Positions 1 through 9,011 are shown, numbered from the stretch's first letter. The stretch is 64,000 nt of DNA from Paraburkholderia diazotrophica (GCF_900108945.1 NZ_FNYE01000013.1:141453-205452), one strand, 5' to 3'. Notes: generated by a model not told the origin, from the letters alone. A program made the numbers and translations.

Positions 1-20
1 AATAGATCGTAGTGGGCCAT
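1..20 (-). CDS. Fumarase class I beta subunit, N-terminal start only (partial)
   Basis: An ATG on the minus strand at 20-18 follows the stop of the fumarase alpha gene by two bases and reads M-A-H-Y-D-L before the window ends. A beta (C-terminal) subunit gene directly after the alpha subunit is the usual order for two-subunit class I fumarase/tartrate dehydratase. Six codons cannot prove identity, so the call rests on the position and the coupled start. Confidence 0.45.
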
Positions 21-22
21 TT

Positions 23-898
23 TCAGAAACCGTATGAAAGTCCGTCGGTAGAGAACACGGCTTTTGCGCGCCGCGCCGAATGGCATTGCATGTTCACTGC
101 AATGGGATTCATCGTGATGTGCGTCGAAGCGAGTTCGATGTGAACGGCGAATGCCGTGCTGTCGCCGCCCAGACCTTGCGGACCGATGCCGAGCTGATTC
201 ACGGCTGCCGACAGTTCCTCTTCGAGCGCCGCGCCGTCGGGATCTTCGCAACGTGTGCCGAGCGCGCGCGTAGCCGCCCGCTTCGCGAGTGCAATCGAAA
301 GATCGGACGTGCCGCCGAGTCCGACACCGACAATCGTCGGCGGACAGGTCTTGCCGCCCGCAGAGAGCACGCAATCGACGACGAAGGTCTTGATCGCATC
401 GATTCCTTCGGAAGGCACGGCCATCTTCAGAAACGAATTGTTTTCTGAGCCGCTGCCTTTAGGCACCATTTCGATGGCCGCCATATTCGCGTCGCCGGAA
501 AAGTCGATGTGAATGACGGGTACTTCGATGCCGCAAGACGTGTGATTGTTCTTGCGCGTCAAAGGATGTACGACCGACGAGCGCAGCGGATGCTCACGCG
601 TCGCTCGCTCACAACCCTTGCGAATCGCGGCCTTGAGTTCGACCCCGTCGAACTCGACATTGCGACCGATCACGACGTTGTAGATGGGAATTCCCGTGTC
701 CTGGCAAAGCAGGTTGTCGGTTCCCTCCGCCACCTGAATGTTCGTACGCATCGTTTCGAGCACGCGCCTTGCCACAGGCGACGTATCGGTTGTCACGAGC
801 CTGTCGATGCCCTGCTTCACATCCGGCGGCAGCATTTTGAGCGCGCGGATATAAAGCTCTTTAGACGCTTCCTCGACAGCGCCGAGATCCAGTTTCAT
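23..898 (-). CDS. Class I fumarate hydratase (or tartrate dehydratase), alpha subunit
   Basis: Catalyses reversible hydration of fumarate to malate as the Fe-S-binding alpha half of a two-subunit enzyme. About 291 aa, the normal size for the split alpha subunit. Visible family motifs include LLCQDTGIP near residue 65, NNHTSCGIEVP, and GSGSENNSFLKM, with conserved cysteines that ligate the [4Fe-4S] cluster. The start is placed at 898 rather than the ATG at 904, because GGGAGG (912-907) lies only 2 bases from 904 but 8 bases from 898. It is the downstream member of the fumarate reductase-like operon, consistent with C4-dicarboxylate metabolism. Tartrate dehydratase alpha is the main alternative. 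Confidence 0.85.
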   Translation of the reverse strand: MKLDLGAVEEASKELYIRALKMLPPDVKQGIDRLVTTDTSPVARRVLETMRTNIQVAEGTDNLLCQDTGIPIYNVVIGRNVEFDGVELKAAIRKGCERATREHPLRSSVVHPLTRKNNHTSCGIEVPVIHIDFSGDANMAAIEMVPKGSGSENNSFLKMAVPSEGIDAIKTFVVDCVLSAGGKTCPPTIVGVGLGGTSDLSIALAKRAATRALGTRCEDPDGAALEEELSAAVNQLGIGPQGLGGDSTAFAVHIELASTHITMNPIAVNMQCHSARRAKAVFSTDGLSYGF

Positions 899-966
899 GA
901 TCATTTCCTCCCGGATAGCGTTTCGAATCCAGACCTGGCCGGCTTCGCAAACGCGGCATCAGTACT

Positions 967-1323
967 TCAGTGCATGAGTGCAAGCAGAAACGCGAGGCCG
1001 GCACATGTGCTCGCTCCCAACCCCAGCGCGAGCCAGTTCTTTCGCAGCCCGGTCCAGGGAAGAAACTCGATCAGCAACAGCCGGATGCCGCCCATCAAAT
1101 GAAGTGAGAGCAGGATCACGAGGCCCCATTCGCCGAACTTGAAAAGCGGCTGGTCAGCAACGCGAATGAAATTTTCGAGTGCGCCCTCGCCGGCAATCGA
1201 CTGTCCAAGCGCCCAGAAATGAACGGGCAAAAACAGAGCAAGGCCGAGACCGGACAAGCGGTGTACGAGAAACGCCCAGTACGCCGGATGCGTACGCGCG
1301 CGATAGTCGTTCTTGCGCATCAT
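967..1323 (-). CDS. Succinate dehydrogenase/fumarate reductase membrane anchor (SdhD/FrdD-like)
   Basis: A hydrophobic protein of 118 aa with about three membrane segments: around residues 18-38 (HRLSGLGLALFLPVHFWALG), 65-85 and 95-116. These would anchor the flavoprotein/iron-sulfur head and form part of the quinone and haem pocket. The start ATG (1323-1321) overlaps the stop of the previous anchor gene as ATGA, which implies translational coupling. The longer reading frame extending to 1632 is rejected because it would overlap that neighbour completely. Confidence 0.75.
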   Translation of the reverse strand: MMRKNDYRARTHPAYWAFLVHRLSGLGLALFLPVHFWALGQSIAGEGALENFIRVADQPLFKFGEWGLVILLSLHLMGGIRLLLIEFLPWTGLRKNWLALGLGASTCAGLAFLLALMH

Positions 1324-1667
1324 GCGACGACTCCATAGACCGCGCGCAGTCCCATGAATGCCAGCAATGCGGAGATCGCAACGCTCGCCGCCACTGCGGA
1401 TTTGCCGCGCCATTGCAACCACTCTTCCGCTATCCGCAGCAGACCGATGGGGACGTGAATCGCGCACGCGATCACGAACAACGTATAGAACGCGCCGAAG
1501 AACCAGTTGCCCTGCGTACGGCCAAGAATGGCAGTGGCACTCAGCCCCTGATGCACCGCGTACACGATGACGGCGATGTGAACCAATACGCAGCACGCGA
1601 GAACCGTCGCGCTCATTCTCTGCCAGTACCACAAACGCGCCTGCGTTTTCAGCGACATCGCGTTCAT
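1320..1667 (-). CDS. Succinate dehydrogenase/fumarate reductase cytochrome b-type anchor (SdhC/FrdC-like)
   Basis: A 115 aa membrane protein with three predicted helices (about 20-40, 55-78 and 90-110) and conserved-looking histidines in VLVHIAVIVYA and ACAIHVPIG that could ligate haem b. The start at 1667 has GGGGAG five bases upstream, and its ATG shares one base with the stop of the iron-sulfur subunit (TGATG). Together with the next gene it forms the two-protein anchor of a complex II-type enzyme. Confidence 0.75.
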   Translation of the reverse strand: MNAMSLKTQARLWYWQRMSATVLACCVLVHIAVIVYAVHQGLSATAILGRTQGNWFFGAFYTLFVIACAIHVPIGLLRIAEEWLQWRGKSAVAASVAISALLAFMGLRAVYGVVA

Positions 1668-2380
1668 CACAACTCCCCTTCGAGCGCGGCCTTCATCGTC
1701 ATCCGCTTCAGGCCCGCAATGCCAGCCGTCGGCGAGATGTGCTTGGGGCAACGCTCCGTGCAGGTCGCCTGCGTGTGACACGAATGGCATCCCGCATCGC
1801 CTGCCACCGCGCGAAGCCGTTCGGCACGCTTGCTGTCGCGCTCGTCGTTGACGAGCGTCCATGCGCGGTTGAGTGCGGCAGGCCCCAGGTAATCGGGACG
1901 CCAGGTCACGACATCGCACGACGAATAGCAGACGCCGCAGCCGATGCACTCGATACCCGCATCGGCCGCTTGCCGTCGAGGACTATCTGGCTGCACGCGC
2001 GCGAAGTCATCGCGACGCGTACGCTCCCCGCTGAACTGGCCTTTCGCCTGAACCCATTTATCGAAGAAGCGGCTCATGTCGGTCACGAGATCCTTGATCA
2101 CGGGCAGATTCGACAGCGGCGCAATTTCAAGCTGATTGCCCGCTGCCACCTTTGCGACATGCGTGCGGCACGTCCACCGCGCCTTGCCGTTCACGTTCAT
2201 CGCGCAGGAGCCGCACATCCCCACGCGGCACGCGAAGCGATAGGCCAGATCGGGTTGCAGGTGACGCTGGATATAGGTCACAACGTCCAATACGGTCTGA
2301 CTTTCATGGCGAGGCACTTCGTAGGCGACCAGTTCGCCATCCGTGCGACCTCTCCAGACCTTGACCTGTAGTGTGTCCAT
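1667..2380 (-). CDS. Succinate dehydrogenase/fumarate reductase iron-sulfur subunit
   Basis: The electron-transfer subunit of a complex II-type enzyme, about 237 aa. It shows the plant-type [2Fe-2S] motif CRVGMCGSC in the N-terminal ferredoxin domain. In the C-terminal half lie CIGCGVCYSSC for the [4Fe-4S] cluster and CHSCHTQATCTERCPKH for the [3Fe-4S] and adjacent ligands. Start chosen at 2380 (MDTLQ) with AAAGG about nine bases upstream; a frame-compatible TTG at 2416 is less likely. No flavoprotein (FrdA/SdhA) gene adjoins it within the window, so that subunit must lie beyond the left edge or elsewhere. Confidence 0.88.
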   Translation of the reverse strand: MDTLQVKVWRGRTDGELVAYEVPRHESQTVLDVVTYIQRHLQPDLAYRFACRVGMCGSCAMNVNGKARWTCRTHVAKVAAGNQLEIAPLSNLPVIKDLVTDMSRFFDKWVQAKGQFSGERTRRDDFARVQPDSPRRQAADAGIECIGCGVCYSSCDVVTWRPDYLGPAALNRAWTLVNDERDSKRAERLRAVAGDAGCHSCHTQATCTERCPKHISPTAGIAGLKRMTMKAALEGEL

Positions 2381-2615
2381 ATCGACAGTGCCTTTAATGA
2401 GGAATGACCCATGCAATAGCCAATAGCGGCTTGTCAGTCACTAGTGTTCTGCATCCTCAGATAAAGGAAAAGCGAATATTTCTTGGCTTGAGAGAAAGGA
2501 TTGCTTTCTTCAGGCGAGCGCGCGACGGCTCGACAACAAAGAGCCGCTTATGAGCGAGGTGTCTTGCAGGAAACTTCAAGAAGGAACGACGCGGCATGCC
2601 CGCCCAATAGCGAGA

Positions 2616-3401
2616 TCACGCCAGCATTCCGATTGAAGAGCGGACGATGAGATTGGCGCCTGCCAGAATCAGCACGGCCCAAAGAAGCGTCGACACTCTG
2701 GCGGCGGGCACTCTGCTGCGCAATAACGCGCCCGCTGCGAGACCGAGTGCGCCGCAAGGCAGGAGCCATCCTGCCAGCGGCAACACTACCGGGTTCTTGT
2801 ACAAGCCGGAGGCACTGAATAGAAAAAGCCGCGCAACAGCAGTCGCGGTGATCAGCGTGCTGACGGTTGCGCGTCGCTGGTCGGCGTCACGCAGCCGCCC
2901 CGCGAGATAAATCGTATAGACGGGTCCGCCCGTGCCGAATACGGCTGTCAGGCATCCGCCGCCGAGCCCCAAAGGCAGCGCCCAGCCTGCGCCCAGCGCG
3001 CGAAATTCACCGCTCGACATGATTCGCCATGTCGAATACACGAGCAGGCAGACACCCAGTATGAGTTCGAGCGGCTTTTCCGGCGCGGAGACGAGTACGG
3101 TCACGCCGAGCACGAGCCCGATGCAAAGCCACGGACCTATCTTGCGAAGCTCGCCGATCTGCACGTCTTTCAGATTGCGTATGCCGACGAGCAGTCCCGC
3201 CATCAGATCCAGTATCAGCATGATGGGCGTGGCCGTCTTCAATGGAATGAGCTGGGTCAGCATCGGAATCGCGACGATCGACGAACCGAACCCCGTCATG
3301 CCGTACACGAGATACGCAAGCGCGACGATCACACCCGACACGGCTATCGAAGCAATGTCGATTCCGATCGTGGACAGAGCAAGATACGCATGATCAAGCA
3401 T
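2616..3401 (-). CDS. TauE/SafE-family membrane permease
   Basis: A polytopic inner-membrane protein of about 261 aa with a repeated four-helix arrangement and glycine-rich signatures of the TauE/SafE/DUF81 family (LVYGMTGFGSSIVAIPML near the N-terminus). Members move small organosulfur compounds, sulfite or other organic anions. As first gene of a likely operon with the fumarate reductase and fumarase genes, a C4-acid or C2-sulfonate substrate is conceivable, but the sequence does not tell. Start at 3401 (MLDHAY) is preferred; the frame stays open to 3506, but that would run into the palindromic operator at 3493-3515. Confidence 0.75.
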   Translation of the reverse strand: MLDHAYLALSTIGIDIASIAVSGVIVALAYLVYGMTGFGSSIVAIPMLTQLIPLKTATPIMLILDLMAGLLVGIRNLKDVQIGELRKIGPWLCIGLVLGVTVLVSAPEKPLELILGVCLLVYSTWRIMSSGEFRALGAGWALPLGLGGGCLTAVFGTGGPVYTIYLAGRLRDADQRRATVSTLITATAVARLFLFSASGLYKNPVVLPLAGWLLPCGALGLAAGALLRSRVPAARVSTLLWAVLILAGANLIVRSSIGMLA

Positions 3402-3492
3402 CGGTGCATTGCCTCGTGGTATCGGGTTCCATCGGGGTTCCTTTCCACGAGTCATTATGAAAGCGATGTTGATAAAGAAAAATCCAATAATG

Positions 3493-3515
3493 GTTTTCCT
3501 TAGCACAAGGAAAAC
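3493..3515. promoter_or_regulatory. Perfect inverted repeat, probable LysR operator
   Basis: GTTTTCCTT (3493-3501), a 5-base centre AGCAC, and AAGGAAAAC (3507-3515) form a perfect 9-bp-arm palindrome between the divergent permease (start 3401) and LysR (start 3588) genes. LysR regulators typically bind such dyads in the shared promoter region. Function is inferred from position and symmetry. Confidence 0.55.
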
Positions 3516-3587
3516 TTTCGCTTTTGTATCATGCGTTCAATCCAATTGATCGCACTACCGCGTCGACGCGCGGCCTGACATATCGTC

Positions 3588-4478
3588 ATGCCTTCGATCA
3601 GAACCCTGAAAATCTTCCTCACAGTCGCCCGTTGCGGCACATTCGCGGCGGCGGGTTCCGAGGTCGGCCTCACGCCCGCCGCGATCGGCCTTCAGGTTCG
3701 CGCGCTCGAAGACGAGCTCAAGGTGCAACTCTTCGATCGAAGCGCACGCGCGGCCGTGCTCAATTCCGTCGGCCGTGCGCTGATTCCCGATGTGCAGGAG
3801 ATCGTGCGCCGCTATGAACTACTCGAATCCGCAGTGGGTGGCGGCGAAATGTCGGGCACGGTGACGATGGGCGCGCTCGTATCGGCATTGATGGGTTCGT
3901 TTGCCGATGCGCTATGGTCGATCCGTCAACGCTATCCCCGGCTCGATGTGCACCTGTTTGCGGGCATGTCGAGCGACTTCGCGCGAAAAGTGGAAACGGG
4001 CGAACTGGATGCAGCGGTCGTCACGCAATCACCCCGCGCGCTTGCTTCCAATCTTCTATGGACGCCGTTGTATTCGGAGCCGATGATTCTGATCGTCCCG
4101 AGAAACCCGCACTTCGATTTGCCGCGCAACCAGAACGACATATTGCGTGAAGCGCCGTTCATGCGCTTCGACAGAAGCACGTGGACGGGACATCTCGTGC
4201 AGGACGTATTGAATCAGTGCGATACGCTCGTCAACGAGGCGATGGAACTGAACTCCGTCGAAGCCATCATCGAGCTGGTTCGGCAGGGCTTCGGCATTTC
4301 AATCGTGCCGAAGCTCGCCAACGTCGCGTGGGCCAATGACCAGAAGCTGCAGGTGATGCCTTTGAATGGCGTCGAAGTACTTCGTCACGTCGGTTTGCTC
4401 GAACGCGCGCGGCACAACCGCATGGCATTCACCGACGCGATCAAAGGGTTCTTCAATACGCCGTTGCGTCCGTCATGA
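3588..4478 (+). CDS. LysR-family transcriptional regulator
   Basis: A 296 aa protein with an N-terminal winged helix-turn-helix (about residues 3-62, TFAAAGSEVGLTPAAIGLQV in the recognition region) and a C-terminal substrate-binding effector domain from about residue 90. It is divergent from the permease/fumarate reductase/fumarase genes with a perfect palindrome between them, so it probably controls them in response to a carboxylic acid inducer. Length is normal for the family. Confidence 0.9.
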   Translation: MPSIRTLKIFLTVARCGTFAAAGSEVGLTPAAIGLQVRALEDELKVQLFDRSARAAVLNSVGRALIPDVQEIVRRYELLESAVGGGEMSGTVTMGALVSALMGSFADALWSIRQRYPRLDVHLFAGMSSDFARKVETGELDAAVVTQSPRALASNLLWTPLYSEPMILIVPRNPHFDLPRNQNDILREAPFMRFDRSTWTGHLVQDVLNQCDTLVNEAMELNSVEAIIELVRQGFGISIVPKLANVAWANDQKLQVMPLNGVEVLRHVGLLERARHNRMAFTDAIKGFFNTPLRPS

Positions 4479-4514
4479 ACGCGAGCGACGCGAGCGACAC
4501 GCGTGCGCGCGTCT

Positions 4515-4835
4515 TTACAGATAGCTGCACACGTAGTCGAGCGTTTCGATCACGTCGATATCGAAGCGGCTCTTGCCGGGCACTGAGAACGACTCGCCTG
4601 CGCGATAGGTCTTCCACTCGTCGCTGCCTTCGAGGCGGATGCGACATTGGCCCGCCTGCACTTCCATGAACTCCGGCGCATCGGTGCCGAAGTTGAGCGT
4701 GCCGGGCAGGATCACGCCGAGCGTCTTGCGGCTGCCGTCGGCAAAGAGAACGGTGTGCGACACGCACTTGCCGTCGAAGTAGACGTTGGCCCGTTTGATA
4801 ACGGAAACCTGATCGAATTGCGTTGCGGCCGTCAT
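4515..4835 (-). CDS. ppnP: Pyrimidine/purine nucleoside phosphorylase PpnP (DUF1255)
   Basis: A 106 aa single-domain beta-barrel (cupin-fold) protein, the usual length for PpnP/YaiE. Known members phosphorolyse a broad set of nucleosides to base and ribose-1-phosphate. Recognisable family segments are ANVYFDGKCVSHTV, LGVILPGTLNFGT and the C-terminal VPGKSRFDIDV. The start at 4835 has AGGAAG about seven bases upstream. It is convergent with the LysR gene and appears to be a stand-alone housekeeping gene. Confidence 0.88.
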   Translation of the reverse strand: MTAATQFDQVSVIKRANVYFDGKCVSHTVLFADGSRKTLGVILPGTLNFGTDAPEFMEVQAGQCRIRLEGSDEWKTYRAGESFSVPGKSRFDIDVIETLDYVCSYL

Positions 4836-5308
4836 GGCGGTCTTCCTGTTGTCGTCGCGAATGGATGGAGTCGCGCCGCATCGCGATCCGCACGGCGCGA
4901 GCCCGCCATCATACAGGCGATTCGCGCAGTACAAATGCGCGATTCATTCCTGGGCTTTGATTCCTTCGACTCCCCTCGCATCAGAGGCCGCCCGTGACGG
5001 CTCGACTGAAGTCGAGCAGTGATCACAGTTCCCCGGCGGCCGTCCGACGAACGCATGAAAGGCGGCTCGCGACGATAAACATCATATGAATAGAACGGCC
5101 TCAATTACGGGTTTCCCCGCGTCAGGTCTTGCCCGTGGCGCGCCGTTATACCCATCGGGCAGCTGTTATCAGCCGCCACGAAAACCCGCTGCGTCAGCAA
5201 CCGCCAATATCAGCGACACCGGCAATAAGCAGCAAGAAGCAGCAACGATCAGCCACAACACGCAAGCCTCGACCCCAGCCGCAGCAAACCGACCATCCTG
5301 ACTTCATC
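4836..5308. other. Intergenic region before chemoreceptor gene
   Basis: About 470 bases without a supported gene. GACGATAA at 5071-5078 resembles the -10 of a flagellar sigma-28 promoter, but the TAAA-like -35 (TGAA at 5056) is at the wrong spacing. No promoter is called. No Shine-Dalgarno motif precedes the chemoreceptor ATG. Confidence 0.4.
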
Positions 5309-6850
5309 ATGACTCTCAACAAGAAACTCGCCTCGATGATTGCGATCCTCTGGATCGGCCTGATCCTCATTGGCGCGTTCGGCGCGTGGCAGAACCGCTC
5401 GTCGATGATTTCCGACCGCCGCGACCAGTTGACCACGCTCGTCGAAGAAGCGAACGCGATCGTCAACCACTACTACACGCTGTCGCAGCAGCACGCGATG
5501 CCCGAAGCCGACGCGAAGAAGCAGGCGCTCGACGCGGTCTCCGCGCTGCGTTACGGCACCGACGGCTATTTCTCCATCAACGACTCGCAGCCCGTCATGC
5601 TGATGCATCCGTTCAAACCGGCTCTCGTCGGCAAGAACCTGGCGGATTTCGCGGACCCGGCGGGGAATCACCTTTTCGTCGATATCGTGAAGGCGGCGAA
5701 CCAGGGCAAGGGCGGCTTCGTCGACTATCTGTGGTCGAAGCCCGGCAGCGACGCGCCCGTCGCCAAGACGAGCTACGCGATGCGCTTCGCGCCGTGGGAC
5801 TGGGTGATCGTCACGGGGATGTACATGGACGACGTGCAGAGCGCGTTCTACGCGGATCTCGTGCGCTGGCTCGCGATCACGTTCGCGCTCGGCGCGCTCG
5901 CGACCGTCGCGATGGTGCTCGTGCTGCGCAGCGTGAAGCAGACGCTCGGCGGCGATCTCGAAGTGGCCGTCGAAGCGGCGCAGCGCATGGCGCGCGGCGA
6001 TCTCGCGACGCCCGTCCCCGTCGCGCATCACGACGGCGCGAGCCTGCTGCACGCGCTGCGCACGATGCAAAAAGGTCTCGTCGATACCGTCTCGCGCGTG
6101 CGCGCCGGCACCGAGAACATCAACGTCGGCGCAAGCGAAATAGCGGCGGGTAACACCGATCTGTCGCAGCGCACGGAACAGCAGGCGGCCGCCCTCGTGC
6201 AGACGGCATCCAGCATGGACGAGATGACGTCGAACGTGAAGCAGAACGCCGACAGCGCCGCCACGGCCGCTCACCTCGCAAGCCAGGCCGCCGACGTCGC
6301 GACACGCGGCAGCCGCGTCGTCGATGACGTCGTTCGCACGATGGGCGACATCACGAACAGTTCGCGGCAGATCGGCGACATCATCGGCGTGATCGACGGC
6401 ATCGCGTTCCAGACCAACATTCTTGCGCTGAACGCTGCCGTCGAAGCGGCGCGCGCCGGCGAACAGGGCCGCGGCTTTGCCGTCGTCGCGGCGGAAGTGC
6501 GCAGCCTCGCGCAACGCTCGGCGACGGCCGCGAAGGAGATCAAGGCGCTGATCGAAACGTCGACGGGCAGCGTCGACGAAGGCGCGTCCCTCGTCGCGAA
6601 CGCCGGTTCGACGATGACGGAGATCGTCACATCGGTGCGCCGCGTGAACGAGATCCTCGAAGAAATCAGCCATGCGTCGCGCGAGCAGAGCGCGGGCATC
6701 GAGCAGGTGAATCGCGCCGTCGGCGAAATGGATCAGGTCACGCAGCAGAATGCGGCGCTCGTCGAGCAGGCGGCCGCAGCCGCGCATTCGCTGAAGGACC
6801 AGGTCGGCGTGCTGCGCGAGGCGATTTCGAGTTTCTCGCTGCCCGCGTGA
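5309..6850 (+). CDS. Methyl-accepting chemotaxis protein with single Cache sensor
   Basis: A transmembrane chemoreceptor of about 513 aa. Order: TM1 (about 9-27), a periplasmic sCache_2-type sensor (about 35-185, with TDGYFSIND and FAPWDWVIVTGMY), TM2 (about 188-210), HAMP, and a cytoplasmic signalling domain. The hairpin tip IDGIAFQTNILALNAAVEAA is the classical CheA/CheW contact region. Members of this group often bind small carboxylates, but the ligand cannot be read here. Start placed at 5309, just before TM1; the open frame continues upstream to 5129 without signal-like sequence. Probably unlinked to its neighbours. Confidence 0.9.
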   Translation: MTLNKKLASMIAILWIGLILIGAFGAWQNRSSMISDRRDQLTTLVEEANAIVNHYYTLSQQHAMPEADAKKQALDAVSALRYGTDGYFSINDSQPVMLMHPFKPALVGKNLADFADPAGNHLFVDIVKAANQGKGGFVDYLWSKPGSDAPVAKTSYAMRFAPWDWVIVTGMYMDDVQSAFYADLVRWLAITFALGALATVAMVLVLRSVKQTLGGDLEVAVEAAQRMARGDLATPVPVAHHDGASLLHALRTMQKGLVDTVSRVRAGTENINVGASEIAAGNTDLSQRTEQQAAALVQTASSMDEMTSNVKQNADSAATAAHLASQAADVATRGSRVVDDVVRTMGDITNSSRQIGDIIGVIDGIAFQTNILALNAAVEAARAGEQGRGFAVVAAEVRSLAQRSATAAKEIKALIETSTGSVDEGASLVANAGSTMTEIVTSVRRVNEILEEISHASREQSAGIEQVNRAVGEMDQVTQQNAALVEQAAAAAHSLKDQVGVLREAISSFSLPA

Positions 6851-6957
6851 GTGTGCTAACGGCGTTTGCCCTGTGCGCGGCGCTCGACGCGGCCAGGGCC
6901 GGTCAAGCCAGGGCCAGTCAATAAAACGCAGCCTGCAAAAAGGCAGTCGACAAAAAG

Positions 6958-6980
6958 AAGGCGCTCATCGCGAGCGCCTC
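6958..6980. terminator. Hairpin in the chemoreceptor-transpeptidase spacer
   Basis: GGCGCTC (6960-6966) and GAGCGCC (6972-6978) form a perfect stem with loop ATCGC, about 110 bases after the chemoreceptor stop. On the plus strand it is followed only by TCTTC. On the minus strand it is followed by TTCTTTTTG, so its direction is ambiguous. The rest of 6851-7217 shows no gene. Confidence 0.35.
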
Positions 6981-7217
6981 TTCAACACGCCGCGTCGGAG
7001 ACGACGCATAAGTTGAACGGGCGATCCGTCCGATTTTTCAATTCCACATTGCCCGCATTCCGCCCGATGTGAGCGCGGCCGCACGGAGCGCACGGCTCCG
7101 AAGCGGCCCTCTTCCATCGCGATTCCTTGCGCGAAACTCGCGCCGAGATTACGTTCTTATTACAATCCGTTCCACGTTCACTGTGGACCGGTCATCGGAA
7201 CGGCCGGCTTCGCCCTC

Positions 7218-8972
7218 ATGACACGCAAGCAAAACCACGACCCGTACGCGCCCGTCGCGAAGAATCCCGTCCTCGTCGCGCGGCTGCCGATGTGGCGTTC
7301 GAAGCTGATCGTGATCCTCGTGTTCGCGGCGTTCGCGTCGCTGATCGGCCGCGCGCTGTGGGTGCAGGTCGTCAATCGGGACTTCTACGTCGAGCAGGGG
7401 CAAAAGCGCTATCAGCGGACCATCGAACTCGATGCGACGCGTGGGCGCATCGTCGACCGGCATGGCGCGATGCTCGCCGTCAGTCTCGCGACGTATGAAA
7501 TCTGGGCGTCGCCGAAACTGCTCGACGATGCCGCTCATGCGCCGCTCGCGAAGCTGCTCGACATGCCGCGCGCGGAACTCACGCGCCGCGTATCCGGCGA
7601 CAAGAGCTTCGTGCTGCTCAAGCGCCAGGTCGATGCGCAGACGGCCGCGCATATCGACAAGCTCGACCTCGCAGGCATCACGCGCATCGCCGATTCGAAG
7701 CGCTTCTATCCGGAAGGCGAAGCGGCCGCGCACGTGGTCGGCTTCACCGATATCGAGGACAACGGGCAGGAAGGCATCGAGCTCTCGGCGAACGAGATGC
7801 TCACCGGCGAGCCGGGCGAGCGCGAAGTGATTCGCGATCGTCTCGGGCGCGTGGTCTCCGATACGCGGCCGCTCACGCCCGCGCAAAACGGCGCGACCGT
7901 GCATCTGACCATCGACCGCCGCATCCAGCAGCTTGCGTATGCGCAGCTCAAGACGGCCATCGCGAAGCACAGCGCGCAGGCGGGCAGCGTCGTCGTGCTG
8001 GACTCGCGCAACGGCGAGATTCTCGCGCTCGCCAATTACCCGAGCTTCGATCCGAACGACCGCGCGCGGCTCACGGGGCATCAGCTGCGCAACCGCGCCG
8101 TCGTCGATACGTTCGAGCCGGGCTCGACGATCAAGCCGCTGGTGGTCGCGCTGTCGCTCGATCGCGGCCTCGTGCGGCCCGATTCGATGATCGATACGGC
8201 ACCGGGCTGGTACAAAATCGGCCCGAACGTGGTTCACGACACGTCGAATCATGGACGCATGACGATCGCCGAGGCGTTGCAGAAGTCGAGCAACATCGCG
8301 CTCGCGAAGCTCGCGCTGAACCTGCCCGCCGAGACCATCTGGGACAAGTATCAGGAGTACGGACTCGGGCGCGCGCCGCAACTGACGTTTCCGGGCGTCG
8401 CGGCGGGCCGCGTGCGACCGTTCGCGCGCTGGCGCCCGATCGAGCAGGCGACGATGGCGTATGGCTACGGCCTGTCGACGTCGCTGTTGCAGATCGCGCA
8501 GGTGTACACCGCGTATGCGGGCGACGGTACGCTGCACCCGGTCAGCCTCATCAGCGATCCGGCGCGTTCCGCCGCACGAGGCGATGGCCAGCGCGTCACG
8601 ACGCCCGCGACGGCTGCGGCAATCCGCTCGATGCTCGAAATGGCGACGGGCGCGGGCGGCACGGGGCGCGCGGCGAATGTGGACGGCTATCGCGTCGGCG
8701 GCAAGACGGGGACGGCGCGCAAGCAGGTCGGCGCGACGTATGCGAAGAACCGCTACCGGTCGCTCTTCGTCGGCATGGCGCCGATGAGCGATCCGCGTGT
8801 GATCGTCGCCGTGATGATCGATGATCCGGCGGGCCGCGCGTTCTACGGCGGCACGGTCGCGGGGCCGGTGTTCAGCGCGGTGACGGGCGGCGCGTTGCAA
8901 TTGCTCGGCGTGCCTCCCGATGCGCCTGTGACGGTGCCTGCATCGGAGGCCACGCATGCGCCCGACGTGTGA
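7218..8972 (+). CDS. FtsI/PBP3-like peptidoglycan D,D-transpeptidase (stand-alone)
   Basis: A class B penicillin-binding protein of 584 aa that cross-links peptidoglycan, normally at the division septum. It has an N-terminal TM anchor (about 29-48), a pedestal domain with RGRIVDRHG, and a transpeptidase domain. The active-site Ser is in STIK (Ser303), with SSN at 357-359 and KTGT at 496-499, so it looks catalytically intact. None of the usual division-cluster neighbours (mraW, ftsL, murE) adjoin it, so it is likely a second copy rather than the essential dcw-cluster ftsI. Confidence 0.88.
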   Translation: MTRKQNHDPYAPVAKNPVLVARLPMWRSKLIVILVFAAFASLIGRALWVQVVNRDFYVEQGQKRYQRTIELDATRGRIVDRHGAMLAVSLATYEIWASPKLLDDAAHAPLAKLLDMPRAELTRRVSGDKSFVLLKRQVDAQTAAHIDKLDLAGITRIADSKRFYPEGEAAAHVVGFTDIEDNGQEGIELSANEMLTGEPGEREVIRDRLGRVVSDTRPLTPAQNGATVHLTIDRRIQQLAYAQLKTAIAKHSAQAGSVVVLDSRNGEILALANYPSFDPNDRARLTGHQLRNRAVVDTFEPGSTIKPLVVALSLDRGLVRPDSMIDTAPGWYKIGPNVVHDTSNHGRMTIAEALQKSSNIALAKLALNLPAETIWDKYQEYGLGRAPQLTFPGVAAGRVRPFARWRPIEQATMAYGYGLSTSLLQIAQVYTAYAGDGTLHPVSLISDPARSAARGDGQRVTTPATAAAIRSMLEMATGAGGTGRAANVDGYRVGGKTGTARKQVGATYAKNRYRSLFVGMAPMSDPRVIVAVMIDDPAGRAFYGGTVAGPVFSAVTGGALQLLGVPPDAPVTVPASEATHAPDV

Positions 8973-9011
8973 CGCTTGCCATGCCGCACTGTCGGCACGC
9001 GCGTTGTCTCG

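Noticed and set aside
5056..5078. Possible sigma-28 promoter before the chemoreceptor
   Set aside because: GACGATAA resembles the -10, but the -35-like TGAA is 11 rather than about 15 bases away.
5249..6787. Long minus-strand open frame (512 codons) antisense to the chemoreceptor
   Set aside because: Arg/His/Asp-rich translation without any family motif; an antisense shadow of a high-GC gene.
7149..8957. 602-codon minus-strand frame antisense to the transpeptidase
   Set aside because: The plus strand carries intact SxxK, SxN and KTG motifs; the antisense translation is compositionally abnormal.
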